From Burkholderia cepacia GG4 (lineage in GTDB: Bacteria > Pseudomonadota > Gammaproteobacteria > Burkholderiales > Burkholderiaceae), in contig NC_018514.1 of NCBI RefSeq assembly GCF_000292915.1, positions 1,736,001-1,800,000 on the forward strand: a DNA stretch of 64,000 nucleotides, in the 5' to 3' direction. A model generated the notes under the pieces. The model had not been told where the DNA came from. It worked only from the letters and a program-made list of their open reading frames with translations, and did no database searches. Made by a program: the position numbers and the translations under genes. Every line of letters begins with the position of its first letter. Position 1 is the first letter of the stretch. Below are positions 1-8,860 of the stretch, one piece after another.

Positions 1-371
1 TTGCTCCAGTATCCAGGATTGAAAGGCTTGCCCAGCACAGCGGCATAGATGTGGCTACCACCACCAACATTCGAAGAGCAAATAACGTTTATACCATCAC
101 CAACGTACACCTCCACAAATCCTCTTTTATTAAAAACGAATTCTCTTTCAATAAAACGAGATCTGACGGATCGTAACCCATGGGTAAACGCCTTTACCCC
201 TTGCGGGAGCGGTGATAAATCCTCGATACCGGTCGACCGAATGGGAACGGTATTCCTCCATGGCCCACGCTCGAGCATTAAAACATTTCGTCCTGCCTCC
301 GCAAATCGCTTTGCGGAAATAGAACCTCCAAAGCCACTTCCTATTACCAATATTTCCACTTCGTTTTCCAT
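1..371 (-). CDS. GMC-type FAD oxidoreductase, N-terminal part (cut by window edge)
   Basis: The first 123 residues of an open frame that runs off the left edge of the window. It starts with an ATG at 371 and opens with a classic Rossmann FAD-binding motif (VIGSGFGGS at residues 9-17, closing with LMLERG). Near the cut end it has SSNVGGGS, the flavin-contact stretch seen in glucose-methanol-choline and cholesterol-oxidase-like enzymes. The likely reaction is oxidation of an alcohol or sterol; the substrate cannot be told from this part. Base composition is clearly more AT-rich than the rest of the window, and AT-ending codons are common, which suggests recent transfer. No clear Shine-Dalgarno is visible before the ATG. 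Confidence 0.75.
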   Translation of the reverse strand, partial: MENEVEILVIGSGFGGSISAKRFAEAGRNVLMLERGPWRNTVPIRSTGIEDLSPLPQGVKAFTHGLRSVRSRFIEREFVFNKRGFVEVYVGDGINVICSSNVGGGSHIYAAVLGKPFNPGYWS

Positions 372-474
372 AGCCACGCTTAATTCCCCCGATTGTCGAA
401 GTACGCTCGAACCAGCCTCTGACGTCGACCCACGATCATCATCAGCAGCAGCCGGTTCACGGAAAGCTCGAGCT

Positions 475-817
475 CTAACGAGCGAGCGGTCGCCGCTTCT
501 CAGACAGCGTCTTTCGCGGGTTAGTGTTGGCGGCGCGATCTCGCACGAATGCTTTGGACGTGAGCGACTCGATGATCGGGCAGTCCGGCGTATCGTCGCC
601 ATTGCAGCAGTGCATCGAGCAGTTCGCTGACCCTGTCCAGCGAGAAGCCGAGGTCTCGGCATTGCCCGATAAACCGCAGTCTGCCCACGTCCTTGTCGCC
701 GTGTCGCCGGTAGCCGTTGTCCGTGCGGCTCGCCGGCGGCAACAGTCCGAGGCCTTCGTAGTGCCGGATCATTTTCGCCGAGACGCCGGAGGCGGTGGCC
801 GCTTCGCCGATATTCAT
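475..817 (-). pseudogene. MerR-family copper regulator (cueR-like), internally deleted
   Basis: The N-terminal half is a normal MerR domain: winged helix from MNIGEAA through [11 protein letters not shown], then the [13 protein letters not shown] helix. After SELLD the frame jumps to unrelated residues and stops at 521. The genuine C-terminal CueR tail, with [14 protein letters not shown] and its metal-site cysteine, is present in another frame and ends at a TAG at 475. About 40 codons, the long dimerisation helix, are missing at the junction near 620. The gene is therefore broken by an internal deletion plus frame change and cannot make a working dimer. It lies beside copA fragments, as expected for a dead copper-efflux locus. 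Confidence 0.75.
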
Positions 818-853
818 AGGTTTGATTCTCAAGTAGATATGACGTCGCCCCCC

Positions 854-983
854 GGCGCGGGACGCCTCGCATCAGCGTGATCCCCGCCGCCTCCATCGCG
901 CCGTCGGCGCCGGCCGACATCGACGAGCCAACGTCAGCCGCCACGAGAGACGGCGCATCGTTCAGTCCGTCACCGACCATCGC
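854..983 (-). pseudogene. copA (Cu+ P-type ATPase) fragment, degenerate copy
   Basis: Read on the minus strand this stretch encodes [18 protein letters not shown] and the following GITLMRG, the conserved hinge (GDGLNDAP) of copper-transporting P-type ATPases. It is cut off on both sides. It is about 90% identical by hand count to 1426-1555, which lies in the longer copA remnant. The copy carries substitutions that damage the protein, such as [14 protein letters not shown] in place of LSMSTGTDVAMEAA. It looks like an older or duplicated piece of the same locus. Confidence 0.7.
854..983. repeat. 130-bp direct repeat, copy 1 of 2
   Basis: Positions 854-983 and 1426-1555 align without gaps over 130 bases with 13 mismatches by hand count. 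Both are in the same orientation and both come from the copA hinge region. The alignment stops abruptly at both ends. Confidence 0.8.
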
Positions 984-1107
984 GAATCGAAGGGAAAGAA
1001 AAACTATCCGACTTTCCCGAGATTCGATGGGCCTGCTGCCGACCATAGCTCACAGATACGGCCGGACTTAGTCATTGATTACATTCTTCGGTGATTCTCG
1101 TCGTGCG

Positions 1108-1146
1108 GCAAACGAGATAAAGTATCGAAAATCTAAAGAAAATCTT
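1108..1146 (+). promoter_or_regulatory. Orphan copy of a LysR-leader motif (copy A)
   Basis: A 39-base block with GAGATA, a 15-base spacer, then AAAGAAAATCTT. The same layout recurs at 10967-11005, 33942-33980 and, more weakly, 17717-17755. A related block at 15223-15261 sits directly before the ATG of a GcvA-type LysR gene. No reading frame follows this copy. I infer that it is the promoter/leader remnant of a lost LysR gene. Confidence 0.4.
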
Positions 1147-1213
1147 TACTGCTACGAGATCTTCGGTTCGAGACTGCTTCGCCGATGTTCGCGATCAGGC
1201 TCCTTGGATCGGG

Positions 1214-1681
1214 CTAACGCCGGTCGCCGGGCCTGCGCCGAAGCATCAGTGCATTGGTGACCACGCTCACGCTGCTGAAGGCCATGGCAGCACCGGCGAT
1301 GACCGGGGTCAGCGTGCCCAGGGCCGCCAGTGGAATGCCCAGCACGTTGTAAGCAAACGCCCAGAACAGGCCTTGTTTGATTTTCGAGTAGGCGCTACGC
1401 GAAACGTCGAACGAATCCGCCACCAGGCGCGGGTCGCCGCGCATCAGCGTGATGCCCGCCGCCTCCATCGCGACGTCAGTGCCCGTCGACATCGACAAGC
1501 CAACGTCCGCTGCCACGAGAGACGGTGCGTCGTTCAGTCCGTCACCGACCATCGCCACGATATGGCCTTGCTTGCGCAGTTCCCGGACGACGGCAGCCTT
1601 GTCACCTGGCAACAATTCCGCACGGACTTCATCAATGCCAAGCTCACGCGCCGCGGCATTCGCGAAATCACTGATGAGCAT
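1214..1681 (-). pseudogene. copA: copA, C-terminal remnant of a Cu+ P-type ATPase
   Basis: About 155 residues match only the last fifth of a CopA ATPase, which is normally 750-850 residues long. Visible elements are the P-domain hinge [18 protein letters not shown], the TGTDVAMEA segment, and the final two membrane helices (FWAFAYNVLGIPLAALG and the AMAFSSVSVVTNALMLRR end, which is typical of CopA). Upstream of MLIS the similarity is lost: the expected phosphorylation loop DKTGT, the CPC membrane motif and the metal-binding domains are all absent. It is therefore a 5'-truncated relic. It lies between the second copy of the 130-bp repeat and unrecognised sequence (1682-1922). Confidence 0.8.
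1426..1555. repeat. 130-bp direct repeat, copy 2 of 2
   Basis: Partner of 854-983, lying inside the longer copA remnant. This copy keeps the better-conserved protein reading, so it is probably the parent sequence. Confidence 0.8.
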
Positions 1682-1922
1682 CCGGCTGAGATTCCAAAAT
1701 GCTGAACAAGCTATCGCGGGATGGACTACTCAGCGCATCTGGCCACGGTCTGACCTGCCCCCTCCGTAATCGAGTGACAAATCGGCGGCACATTGGCCCT
1801 TTACGATCGACATCGCTCCGGCTTTCGCACAACGGCAGCAAGCACGAAATCGCACTTGAGCGTAAGTCGAGGCACTTTATATGTGCCCAACTACCTCATG
1901 CCTTTTCAATCGACCAGCACGG

Positions 1923-2732
1923 CTACCGATCTCGGGCGACGCTCGCATCCTCTCCGCGTCCACGAATGTACGCTTGCGGGCTGCAACCCATTTCGACTCG
2001 AAACGCGTACACGAATGCGGACGTCGAACCGTATCCCAGTTCCATTGCTGTCCGCGTCACGCCGAGCCCGCCCCCGAGCAGTTCGATCGCTCTAAACAAC
2101 CGCAGGCGCCGCCGCCATGATCGCAAGCTCATGCCAGTTTCGTGAACGAAATGCCGAGCGAGGGTCCGTGCCGACATCCCGAACATTCGCCCCCACTCCT
2201 CCGGACCGCGCGGGTCCGCCGGATCCGCGTAAAGCGCCTCGCACAATGCTGAAACGGTACCCGCCTTCGGCCAAGGGAGCGCAGCGGAAAGAGTACGCGC
2301 GCGACGCAACTGGTCGAGAATCAATCGAGTGACACGTTCGGCATACCCGTCGTGATCTTCCGCGTCGACTATCTCGACCGCCTCGACGATCAGTGCCTTC
2401 AGTAACGGCGAAACGGCAAACACGGTCGGTGTCCCACACGGCAGGCCGTCGCCAATATCGTCTGCAATCCACAGACTGCGGAACTCCGCGCCCAATAGCG
2501 ATCCGACCCGATGCCGGACGCCCGTCGGCAGCCATACTGCTTGCTCAGGAGAAATGACGAACGACCCTCCTTCGGCGATTACCGTCAACGCTCCGGACAC
2601 TGCGTAAACGACCTGATTCCAGTGATGAGAATGTTCGGGGAAGCTATGCCGGGCAGGAATGGATTGCGCGCGAACCGCCAGTGGCCCGGGCGGCGCCAGG
2701 CCCGGTGGTGTCTCGATCGTATCCCATGTCAT
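1923..2732 (-). CDS. AraC-family transcriptional regulator (cupin plus double HTH)
   Basis: 269 residues. The N-terminal half is a cupin-like sensing domain (PEHSHHWNQVVYAVSGALTV). The C-terminal 100 residues are the AraC DNA-binding domain with two helix-turn-helix units (WGRMFGMSARTLARHF, then TRTAMELGYGSTSAFVYAFR). The order and the sequence around SHHWNQVVYAVSG resemble the NimR subgroup, which controls a neighbouring MFS pump. It is divergent from the TTC38-like gene across a 166-base gap, and an MFS gene follows that gene, so control of both is a reasonable inference. Start chosen at the ATG followed by TWDTIETPPG. Confidence 0.85.
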   Translation of the reverse strand: MTWDTIETPPGLAPPGPLAVRAQSIPARHSFPEHSHHWNQVVYAVSGALTVIAEGGSFVISPEQAVWLPTGVRHRVGSLLGAEFRSLWIADDIGDGLPCGTPTVFAVSPLLKALIVEAVEIVDAEDHDGYAERVTRLILDQLRRARTLSAALPWPKAGTVSALCEALYADPADPRGPEEWGRMFGMSARTLARHFVHETGMSLRSWRRRLRLFRAIELLGGGLGVTRTAMELGYGSTSAFVYAFRVEMGCSPQAYIRGRGEDASVARDR

Positions 2733-2898
2733 GGCAATCCTCCGGTTGGCATTTATTCTATACAGATTGGCCGCTCATCGAAATACCGACATCACAAAAA
2801 TTGGTTTAATAGACAGGTTACAGTCCCCGACACCGGATGGGCCGCAATCGACCGACTGCACCGATCGCCCACGATTCCCATTGGAGTAAACCTGTTCT

Positions 2899-4221
2899 AT
2901 GGCCTGCCTCGACCGCTACAGCCTTCCCCTTTCGACGACTTCCGATCTCGCGGCCGAGCGCTACCGTACCGGCGTCGATCTCCTTCTATCATTGTGGCCA
3001 GGTGTCGCCGAAACGCTCGACGACGCGATTGCCGCCGATCCGGACTTTGCGCTCGCCTATGCCGCGCGTGCGCGTTTCCACGCGATCCGCGCCCAGGTCA
3101 CCGAGGCTCGGGACAAGATCGCGAAGGCGACGGAACTCGTTGCCCGCAACGGCACCGAGCGGGAGCGCAGCCACGTCAATGTCCTTTCGCTCGCGATCAA
3201 CGGACAGTCCGCCAGGGCCTTGACGGCCGCGCTGGCACACGCCGACCAATGGCCGCGCGACATCCTGATCCTGTCGCTCCCGCTTGGCGCTTTCGGCCTC
3301 TTTGCGTTTTCCGGAATGGCGGACCACGATCAGGCACGCGTCGATCTTTGCGAGCGCCACGCCCGACACTTCGATTCCGACGACTGGTGGTTCAATACCT
3401 ACCGTGGCTGGGCGCATGGCGAAAATGGCGACGTCAAGCTGGGCCGCACATTGACCGAACGTGCGCTCGAACTGCGCCGACACAACGTCAACGCCGTGCA
3501 TGCCGTCTCGCACGTTTTGTATGAAGCTGGCGCCAGCGACGATGCAGAAGCGGTGATCAGCGGCTGGCTGCCGGAATATGACCGAAGCGGCGTTCTCCAT
3601 AACCATATCGCATGGCACGGGGCACTTCTTGCGCTGGAGCGCGGCGACACCGATCGCGCACTCGCCATCTACAACGAGAACATTGCGCCCGCGGTTGCGA
3701 CCGGCGTGCCCATCAACGTCGTCAGCGACACCTCGTCGTTCCTGTGGCGCATGCAGGCATACGGCCACGCCGTGCCGACGCAAATGTGGGACGACGCGGC
3801 CCAATACGCGTCCGCCTACTTCAAGCAAGCCGGCTTCCCGTTTGCCGACGTCCACATGGCGATGATCGCCGCGGCAACCGGAGACAAGGCCGCACTCGAT
3901 CAGCGCGCGGACGCCCTCGCCAACATGGTCGAAACGGGCAGCCTGGCGGCCGGCCCTGTCGTCCCGGCGATCTGTCGCGCAGCGCTTGCCTTTGCCGAGG
4001 AAAACTACGCGCGTTGCGCCGAGATCCTCGAGCCGGTCGCGCATGACGTGGTCCGTATCGGCGGCAGCGGCGCACAACGAGAAATCGTGGAAGACACGCT
4101 GCTCGTGTCCCTCATGCGAAGCGGCGACGTGACCAAGGCGCGCGCGATTCTCGACAAACGCTTGCACCGTCGCCCGTCGCTGCGCGACACGAACTGGCTT
4201 GGCCAGGTCGCAGGCGCTTGA
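2899..4221 (+). CDS. Tetratricopeptide repeat protein 38 (TTC38)-like
   Basis: 440 residues of alanine-rich helical repeats. It has no signal peptide or membrane segment, so it should be cytosolic. The pattern fits the TTC38 family: an early stretch DDAIAADPDFALAYAARARFHAI, a central histidine-rich VNAVHAVSHVLYEAG, then HNHIAWHGALLALERGD and SSFLWRMQAYG. TTC38-like proteins of bacteria have no firmly assigned reaction. It is divergent from an AraC regulator and followed in the same direction by an MFS gene, which suggests a small regulated unit. The ATG at 2899 has a weak GGAG about 12 bases upstream. Confidence 0.8.
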   Translation: MACLDRYSLPLSTTSDLAAERYRTGVDLLLSLWPGVAETLDDAIAADPDFALAYAARARFHAIRAQVTEARDKIAKATELVARNGTERERSHVNVLSLAINGQSARALTAALAHADQWPRDILILSLPLGAFGLFAFSGMADHDQARVDLCERHARHFDSDDWWFNTYRGWAHGENGDVKLGRTLTERALELRRHNVNAVHAVSHVLYEAGASDDAEAVISGWLPEYDRSGVLHNHIAWHGALLALERGDTDRALAIYNENIAPAVATGVPINVVSDTSSFLWRMQAYGHAVPTQMWDDAAQYASAYFKQAGFPFADVHMAMIAAATGDKAALDQRADALANMVETGSLAAGPVVPAICRAALAFAEENYARCAEILEPVAHDVVRIGGSGAQREIVEDTLLVSLMRSGDVTKARAILDKRLHRRPSLRDTNWLGQVAGA

Positions 4222-4377
4222 GTCGGCCGGGGAGATCGCTGGCCGTTGGCTGCCGCCCGCGACCTGCCCGAGACTCGCAACCGGGTACGCAAAACCCGGC
4301 ATGCAGGAGCAGTCAGTATGCATCGCCGGTAAAGAGGTTCCCCCTCGCCGGTTCTCAGGCGTCTTATGGAAAGTGAA

Positions 4378-5628
4378 ATGAATTCGGCCATTGCCGTGAA
4401 GAAGAGCGGGTTGCAGCGGTTGCTCACCAACGGCCTCGGACCCGTCGCCACCGTGTCGATTGCGCAATTGTTCGGCACCGCCCTGTGGTTCAGTGCCAAC
4501 AGCACGGCGGGTGACTTGATGCGCATCTGGCACGCCAGCGCGTCCGACATCGGCTGGCTGACGAACGCCGTCCAGCTCGGATTCATACTCGGCACACTCG
4601 TCATCTCGTTGAGCGGCGGTGCCGACCGATTCCGCGCGAGCAGTATCTTCGTCTGCAGCGCGATCGCGGGAGCGCTGTTCAACGTGTGCTTCGCATGGCT
4701 GTCGACGGGCCTGGTGAGCGGGGCCCTGTTCCGGTTCGGTGTCGGCATCTGTCTTGCGGGGATATACCCGATGGGCATGAAGCTGATCGTCGGTTGGGCG
4801 CCCGACCGGACCGGCCAGGCACTCGCCCAGCTCGTGGCGATGCTCACCCTCGGTACGGCGCTACCCCATGCGATGCGCGTGCTGGGCGCCGGCTTCCCAT
4901 GGCAGTCGATCATCACGGCCTCGTCGGTTCTCGCGCTCATCGGCGCCTGCATGATCGGCGCGCTGGGAGACGGTCCGCATGCCGTGAGCAAACGCCGGTC
5001 GTCGACGACACCGGATTCGATGGCGCGGACACCGTCCGTCCTCGGCGCATTCCGGATGCGTCCTTTTCGAGCTGCAACGCTCGGATACTTTGGCCATATG
5101 TGGGAGCTCTATACGTTCTGGACGACCGTGCCCTTGCTCGTCGCCCACACGTCGCTTACCGCACGCGCACCCGGGCTTGGTGTTTCCGGTATCTCGTTTT
5201 GCATTATCGGCGCCGGCGCGGCAGGCTCGCTAATTGGCGGGAAATTGTCACGGCATGTTGGCAGCGCGAGGGTAGCCATCGGAGCACTGACCATCTCGGG
5301 TCTCTGTGCACTGACTTTTGCGCTCGGTTGGCGCCACCTCCCTACAGGCGCAATCGCGATCCTCCTGATTGTCTGGGGAGCCTCAGTCGTTGCAGACTCA
5401 CCGCAGTTCTCGGCCCTGGCCGCCAAGGCCTGTCCGCCGGACCTGGTCGGCAGTGCACTGGCCATCCAGAACTCCATCGGGTTTGCCATCACGGTCATCT
5501 CGATCGCCGCGACCACAGCCCTGTTCGAGCACATCGGGCTCGACGCGATGTGGCTCCTGATTCCCGGACCGGTGCTCGGCCTGGCGGGTTTTTACCTGAC
5601 CTGTCGAAACGCCGCGTCGCCACACTGA
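4378..5628 (+). CDS. MFS transporter
   Basis: 416 residues with about 12 hydrophobic segments, beginning with VATVSIAQLFGTALWFSANS. It is a major-facilitator carrier of the inner membrane; the charged loop GGADRFRASS after helix 2 corresponds to the usual MFS loop. A GGAAAG sits at the right distance before the ATG at 4378, so I prefer that start to the in-frame ATG at 4366. The gene follows the TTC38-like gene with a 156-base gap that holds a small GC hairpin (4281-4299). A LysR gene starts 40 bases downstream. Substrate unknown; the AraC neighbour of NimR type makes a drug or small aromatic efflux role possible. Confidence 0.8.
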   Translation: MNSAIAVKKSGLQRLLTNGLGPVATVSIAQLFGTALWFSANSTAGDLMRIWHASASDIGWLTNAVQLGFILGTLVISLSGGADRFRASSIFVCSAIAGALFNVCFAWLSTGLVSGALFRFGVGICLAGIYPMGMKLIVGWAPDRTGQALAQLVAMLTLGTALPHAMRVLGAGFPWQSIITASSVLALIGACMIGALGDGPHAVSKRRSSTTPDSMARTPSVLGAFRMRPFRAATLGYFGHMWELYTFWTTVPLLVAHTSLTARAPGLGVSGISFCIIGAGAAGSLIGGKLSRHVGSARVAIGALTISGLCALTFALGWRHLPTGAIAILLIVWGASVVADSPQFSALAAKACPPDLVGSALAIQNSIGFAITVISIAATTALFEHIGLDAMWLLIPGPVLGLAGFYLTCRNAASPH

Positions 5629-5668
5629 CGGGAAACCCCATCCGGCGCCCCGCGAAAGGAGATCAAAG

Positions 5669-6583
5669 ATGCTGGACCTCCAATACCTTGCGATCCTGAT
5701 GGAAGTCGAGCGCCTCGGCAGTGTCACTGCTGCCGCGGAAAAGCTGAATGTGACGCAGTCGGCGCTATCGCACATGGTGCGCAGATTCGAAGAGCGACAT
5801 GGCGTCAAGCTATGGACGAAGAGCGGGCGCGGCTTGCGCTTTACGCAGACGGGACAATACCTACTCGCGCTTGCGCAACGCGTGCTTCCGCAAATCGAAC
5901 ACGCGGAGCGAGTCCTGATCGACTTCGCGCAGGGTCGCCAGGGAGCCTTGCGCGTGGGAATGGAATGTCACCCATGCCAGAAATGGCTGGCAAGGTTGAC
6001 ACCCCGGTATCTAGCGACCTGGCCGGATGTCGATTTCGATGTCCGTACCGCATTTCGTTTCGATGGTGTCGCTGCCCTTCTGGGCTATGAGATCGACCTG
6101 CTTGTCACGCCGGACCCCATCGACTTGCCGGACCTCGTGTTCGTCCCGGTCATCGACTACGAGCTGGTTCTTGTCGTGCATGAAACGCACGCGCTTGCTA
6201 CACGGGTGTTCGCCGTACCGCACGATCTGCTCGATGAAGAGCTGATCACTGTTCCTGTCAGCAAGGAGCGGCTCGACATCTACACGCGCTTTCTCGTACC
6301 TGCTCATTGCCAACCGAGGTTCCATCGAACCGCGGAGGCAACTGACCTGATGCTGCAGCTCGTCGCCGCCGGACGCGGGATCGCTGTTCTGCCGGATTGG
6401 CTGGTGCTCGAGGAAGGGGCCGGCCTGCCGATTCGCTCGATTCGGCTAGGGCAGGACGGCATTAGGAAATGCATCAATCTTGGCGTTCGACGCGGAGAGG
6501 AGGAAATCGCCTATATTGCCGGCTTCCTGTCACTGGCGAAGGAAACCGGCGTCTACGTCGGGCGAACCACCAGTCAAGCATGA
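5669..6583 (+). CDS. LysR-family regulator, MetR-like
   Basis: 304 residues. The N-terminal winged helix reads AILMEVERLGSVTAAAEKLNVTQ and continues SALSHMVRRFEERHG; the SALSH turn and LRFTQTGQYLL stretch are typical of the MetR subgroup. The rest is the two-lobed effector domain. A strong Shine-Dalgarno (AAAGGAG) precedes the ATG. The gene probably shares a transcript with the MFS gene 40 bases upstream and is convergent with the oxidoreductase operon. MetR itself responds to homocysteine, but with no methionine gene next to it the ligand here is unknown. Confidence 0.85.
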   Translation: MLDLQYLAILMEVERLGSVTAAAEKLNVTQSALSHMVRRFEERHGVKLWTKSGRGLRFTQTGQYLLALAQRVLPQIEHAERVLIDFAQGRQGALRVGMECHPCQKWLARLTPRYLATWPDVDFDVRTAFRFDGVAALLGYEIDLLVTPDPIDLPDLVFVPVIDYELVLVVHETHALATRVFAVPHDLLDEELITVPVSKERLDIYTRFLVPAHCQPRFHRTAEATDLMLQLVAAGRGIAVLPDWLVLEEGAGLPIRSIRLGQDGIRKCINLGVRRGEEEIAYIAGFLSLAKETGVYVGRTTSQA

Positions 6584-6687
6584 TCGTCCTGTGTCGACGG
6601 CACGGTTGATTAACTCGCGATCGATCGACAGCGGTGCACCAGTAAGGTGAATGGTCAATCAGCGTTTGATTGCCGTAGATTCCCGCG

Positions 6688-7704
6688 TCACATCGTGAGT
6701 ACCATCCGATACCTCACGTCACCCGAACGCATCTTCTGATAAGCGTCGCCGGCCTGTTCCAGCGGCATGACCTCGATCATCGGACGCACGCCGGTGAGTA
6801 CGCTGAAGTCGAGCGCCCTCTCGCTCTCGTAGGGTGATCCGGTAATCGAGCCCTGCACGCTGCGTTCGCCGGCAACCATCTGGCCGAACGAGACCGACAA
6901 CGGGTCCCTGCCGATGCCGAGCAGAACCAGACGTCCCATGGGAGCCAGGCCGCCCAGCAGCCCGGACACGGTATCGCGATGGCCGATGGTCGTCACGATG
7001 GCGAGTGCGCCACCCAAGTCCTTCAGCCTGGCAACCGGATCTTCCCGCTCGGTATCGATGTAGATGTGTGCACCCAACGCCAGCGCATCTTCGCGAACCT
7101 CGCTGCGGCGCCCGATGGCGACAACCTTGAAGCCCATGTGGCGCGCATACTGCAAGGCCATGTGGCCCAGACCGCCCACGCCGAGAATGGCCACGACGTC
7201 GCCTGCCTGTGCGCCGCACTTCTTGAGCGCATTGAACGTTGCGATGCCGGCGCACAAAATCGGCGCGGCTTCTTCCGCATCCAGTTCATCCGGAATCGAC
7301 ACCAGCCCGGTGCTGCGCGCGAGCATCATTTCGGCGTAGCCGCCATCGCACGTCGCGCCAACGACCGGCTGGTTCCCGCAAAGCTGGAAATGCCCCTGGC
7401 GACATTGACTGCATTCGTTGCAGCAACCACCAAGCCGGCCTATGCCCACGCGCTGCCCCACTTTCCACATCGCCGATACATTGGCGCCGAGCGCGGCGAT
7501 GCGTCCGACAATTTCATGTCCGGGCACGCGAGGCGGCTGCAACGCCGGATCGGCGCCTTCAATGTCGGCAGCATCCGCACCGCATATGCCGCAAGCCTCG
7601 ACTTCGATCAGCACTTCTCCCACGCCCGGGGTCGGTGTCTCGCGCTCCACGAGCTCGAGAATGCCCGGCCGGGTCACTTGCATCGCACGGTAACGGGATT
7701 TCAT
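6688..7704 (-). CDS. Zinc-dependent alcohol dehydrogenase (MDR family)
   Basis: 338 residues. Catalytic zinc ligands are visible as C38 (CGICG) and the GHE at 62-64. The structural zinc lobe has cysteines at 94, 95, 98, 101 and 109. A Rossmann motif (LGVGGLGHMALQYA) binds the nicotinamide cofactor. Such enzymes oxidise primary or secondary alcohols or reduce aldehydes in the cytosol. The start is the ATG at 7704 because AGGAG lies just before it; a longer open frame upstream overlaps the neighbouring gene and is not real. Last gene of a five-gene minus-strand operon with an FAD amine oxidase-like enzyme 38 bases upstream. Confidence 0.88.
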   Translation of the reverse strand: MKSRYRAMQVTRPGILELVERETPTPGVGEVLIEVEACGICGADAADIEGADPALQPPRVPGHEIVGRIAALGANVSAMWKVGQRVGIGRLGGCCNECSQCRQGHFQLCGNQPVVGATCDGGYAEMMLARSTGLVSIPDELDAEEAAPILCAGIATFNALKKCGAQAGDVVAILGVGGLGHMALQYARHMGFKVVAIGRRSEVREDALALGAHIYIDTEREDPVARLKDLGGALAIVTTIGHRDTVSGLLGGLAPMGRLVLLGIGRDPLSVSFGQMVAGERSVQGSITGSPYESERALDFSVLTGVRPMIEVMPLEQAGDAYQKMRSGDVRYRMVLTM

Positions 7705-7742
7705 GATTGACACTCCTGATTGATAGATCGTTTCGAGACGAG

Positions 7743-8858
7743 TCAGTCCAATAGCGTCCGCACGCCGACGCTGGCAGCCTCGACAGCACCTGCGACATAG
7801 CCGGGAAATTGTTTCGACCACTCGCTTGCAATACCGGTCAAACGGCTGCTCCAGACGCCCGAGGCAGCCGTAGCGCGTGGAGCCATCCCGTGGTCTCGAG
7901 GCTGTTCCAGATCGGCCGCAGCGGCTGTGCACGGATCGATCGCCCAGTCCTTAATGACATCGGTCCTCGGCGTCGCCGCGCGCGCACCGAACAAGCGCGC
8001 CAGTTGCGCGCGGCAATGCATGCGAAGCATCTCGTCAGGCACACGCTTGCGCAGACTCGCCGGCACCGAGAAAAAGCCGAACAGCGCTGCGCTGCCGCCC
8101 GGCATGGACGCATCGTGAATTTCTCCCAAGGGCCCGCGCGCACTGCGCGCTTCACCGGACAACCCTTGTTCACGCCAGAACGCGGAACCGTAAATTGCAA
8201 CGTACTTGGCATGCGGGGCCATCCACGTGGGTGTCATGCGCCATTGCAGCGCCAGTCCCGGCGGCAAAGGCGGCGTGAATTCGATCGTGTCTTCGGCCAG
8301 GCGCGGAGGGACAGCTAGAAGCACATGCTCGACACACCAGGTCGAGACTTCGTTGCGGGCGTCAACACAGGTCAGTTCGACGTGGGCGCCGATGCTGCGT
8401 GCGTGACGAACCTTCTGTCCGGCGATCGTCCGCGAAGCATCCACGCGGGCGCGTACCGCATCGGTCAATGCGCCCATCCCTCCGATCAGGCGCATCGAGA
8501 TCGGCGAATTGGCATAGCCTTGCATCCGCAAGGGAGCTGCATCGGGTGTGCGCTCGACCATCATGTCACCGACCTCATGTTGCTCGAAGGTCGACAGGCC
8601 GAGCCTGGAAACAAGCCGCTCCAATTGCGGCTGAACCATCGGCCAGAACCACGTGGGGCCGAGATCGAAGCGATCGAATCCACTCCCATCGACCGCTTGA
8701 TCGGAAGCCGCATGTCCTTCTATCGACGCAATGCGGCCTCCAAACGAATCGCGAGCCTCCAGAAGCACATAGTCCCTGATGCCGCTCTCCTCGAGCATGA
8801 AAGCGGCATACAGGCCGCTCAAGCCTCCGCCGACGATGGCAATGCGCGTCTTGTGCAT
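7743..8858 (-). CDS. Flavin-containing amine oxidoreductase
   Basis: 371 residues. The N-terminus is an FAD Rossmann fold (IAIVGGGLSGLYAAFMLEE, then the acidic end of strand 2 at YVLLEARDSFGGRI), the pattern of monoamine oxidase and phytoene desaturase relatives. A second FAD contact lies near the C-terminus (SGVWSSRLTGIASEWSKQFPGYVAGAVEAA). It is shorter than a full MAO of about 450-500 residues. The likely reaction is oxidation of an amine or a related C-N or C-C bond. It starts 2 bases after the cupin gene stops, so the two are almost certainly translated from one message. Confidence 0.85.
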   Translation of the reverse strand: MHKTRIAIVGGGLSGLYAAFMLEESGIRDYVLLEARDSFGGRIASIEGHAASDQAVDGSGFDRFDLGPTWFWPMVQPQLERLVSRLGLSTFEQHEVGDMMVERTPDAAPLRMQGYANSPISMRLIGGMGALTDAVRARVDASRTIAGQKVRHARSIGAHVELTCVDARNEVSTWCVEHVLLAVPPRLAEDTIEFTPPLPPGLALQWRMTPTWMAPHAKYVAIYGSAFWREQGLSGEARSARGPLGEIHDASMPGGSAALFGFFSVPASLRKRVPDEMLRMHCRAQLARLFGARAATPRTDVIKDWAIDPCTAAAADLEQPRDHGMAPRATAASGVWSSRLTGIASEWSKQFPGYVAGAVEAASVGVRTLLD

Positions 8859-8860
8859 GC

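Noticed and set aside
49..630. Plus-strand frame of 193 codons at the window start
   Set aside because: It lies over the minus-strand GMC oxidoreductase and cueR relic, and its sequence has no protein-like pattern.
995..1006. AAAGAAAAACTA resembling the second half of the LysR-leader motif
   Set aside because: The upstream half is missing; too short to count as a copy.
1682..1922. Possible insertion-sequence remnant after copA, with GGTCTGACCTGCCCCC
   Set aside because: Resembles some IS3-type ends, but no transposase fragment, matching second end or target duplication could be found.
2989..4533. Minus-strand frame of 514 codons
   Set aside because: Shadow of the TTC38-like gene; arginine-rich GC-frame noise.
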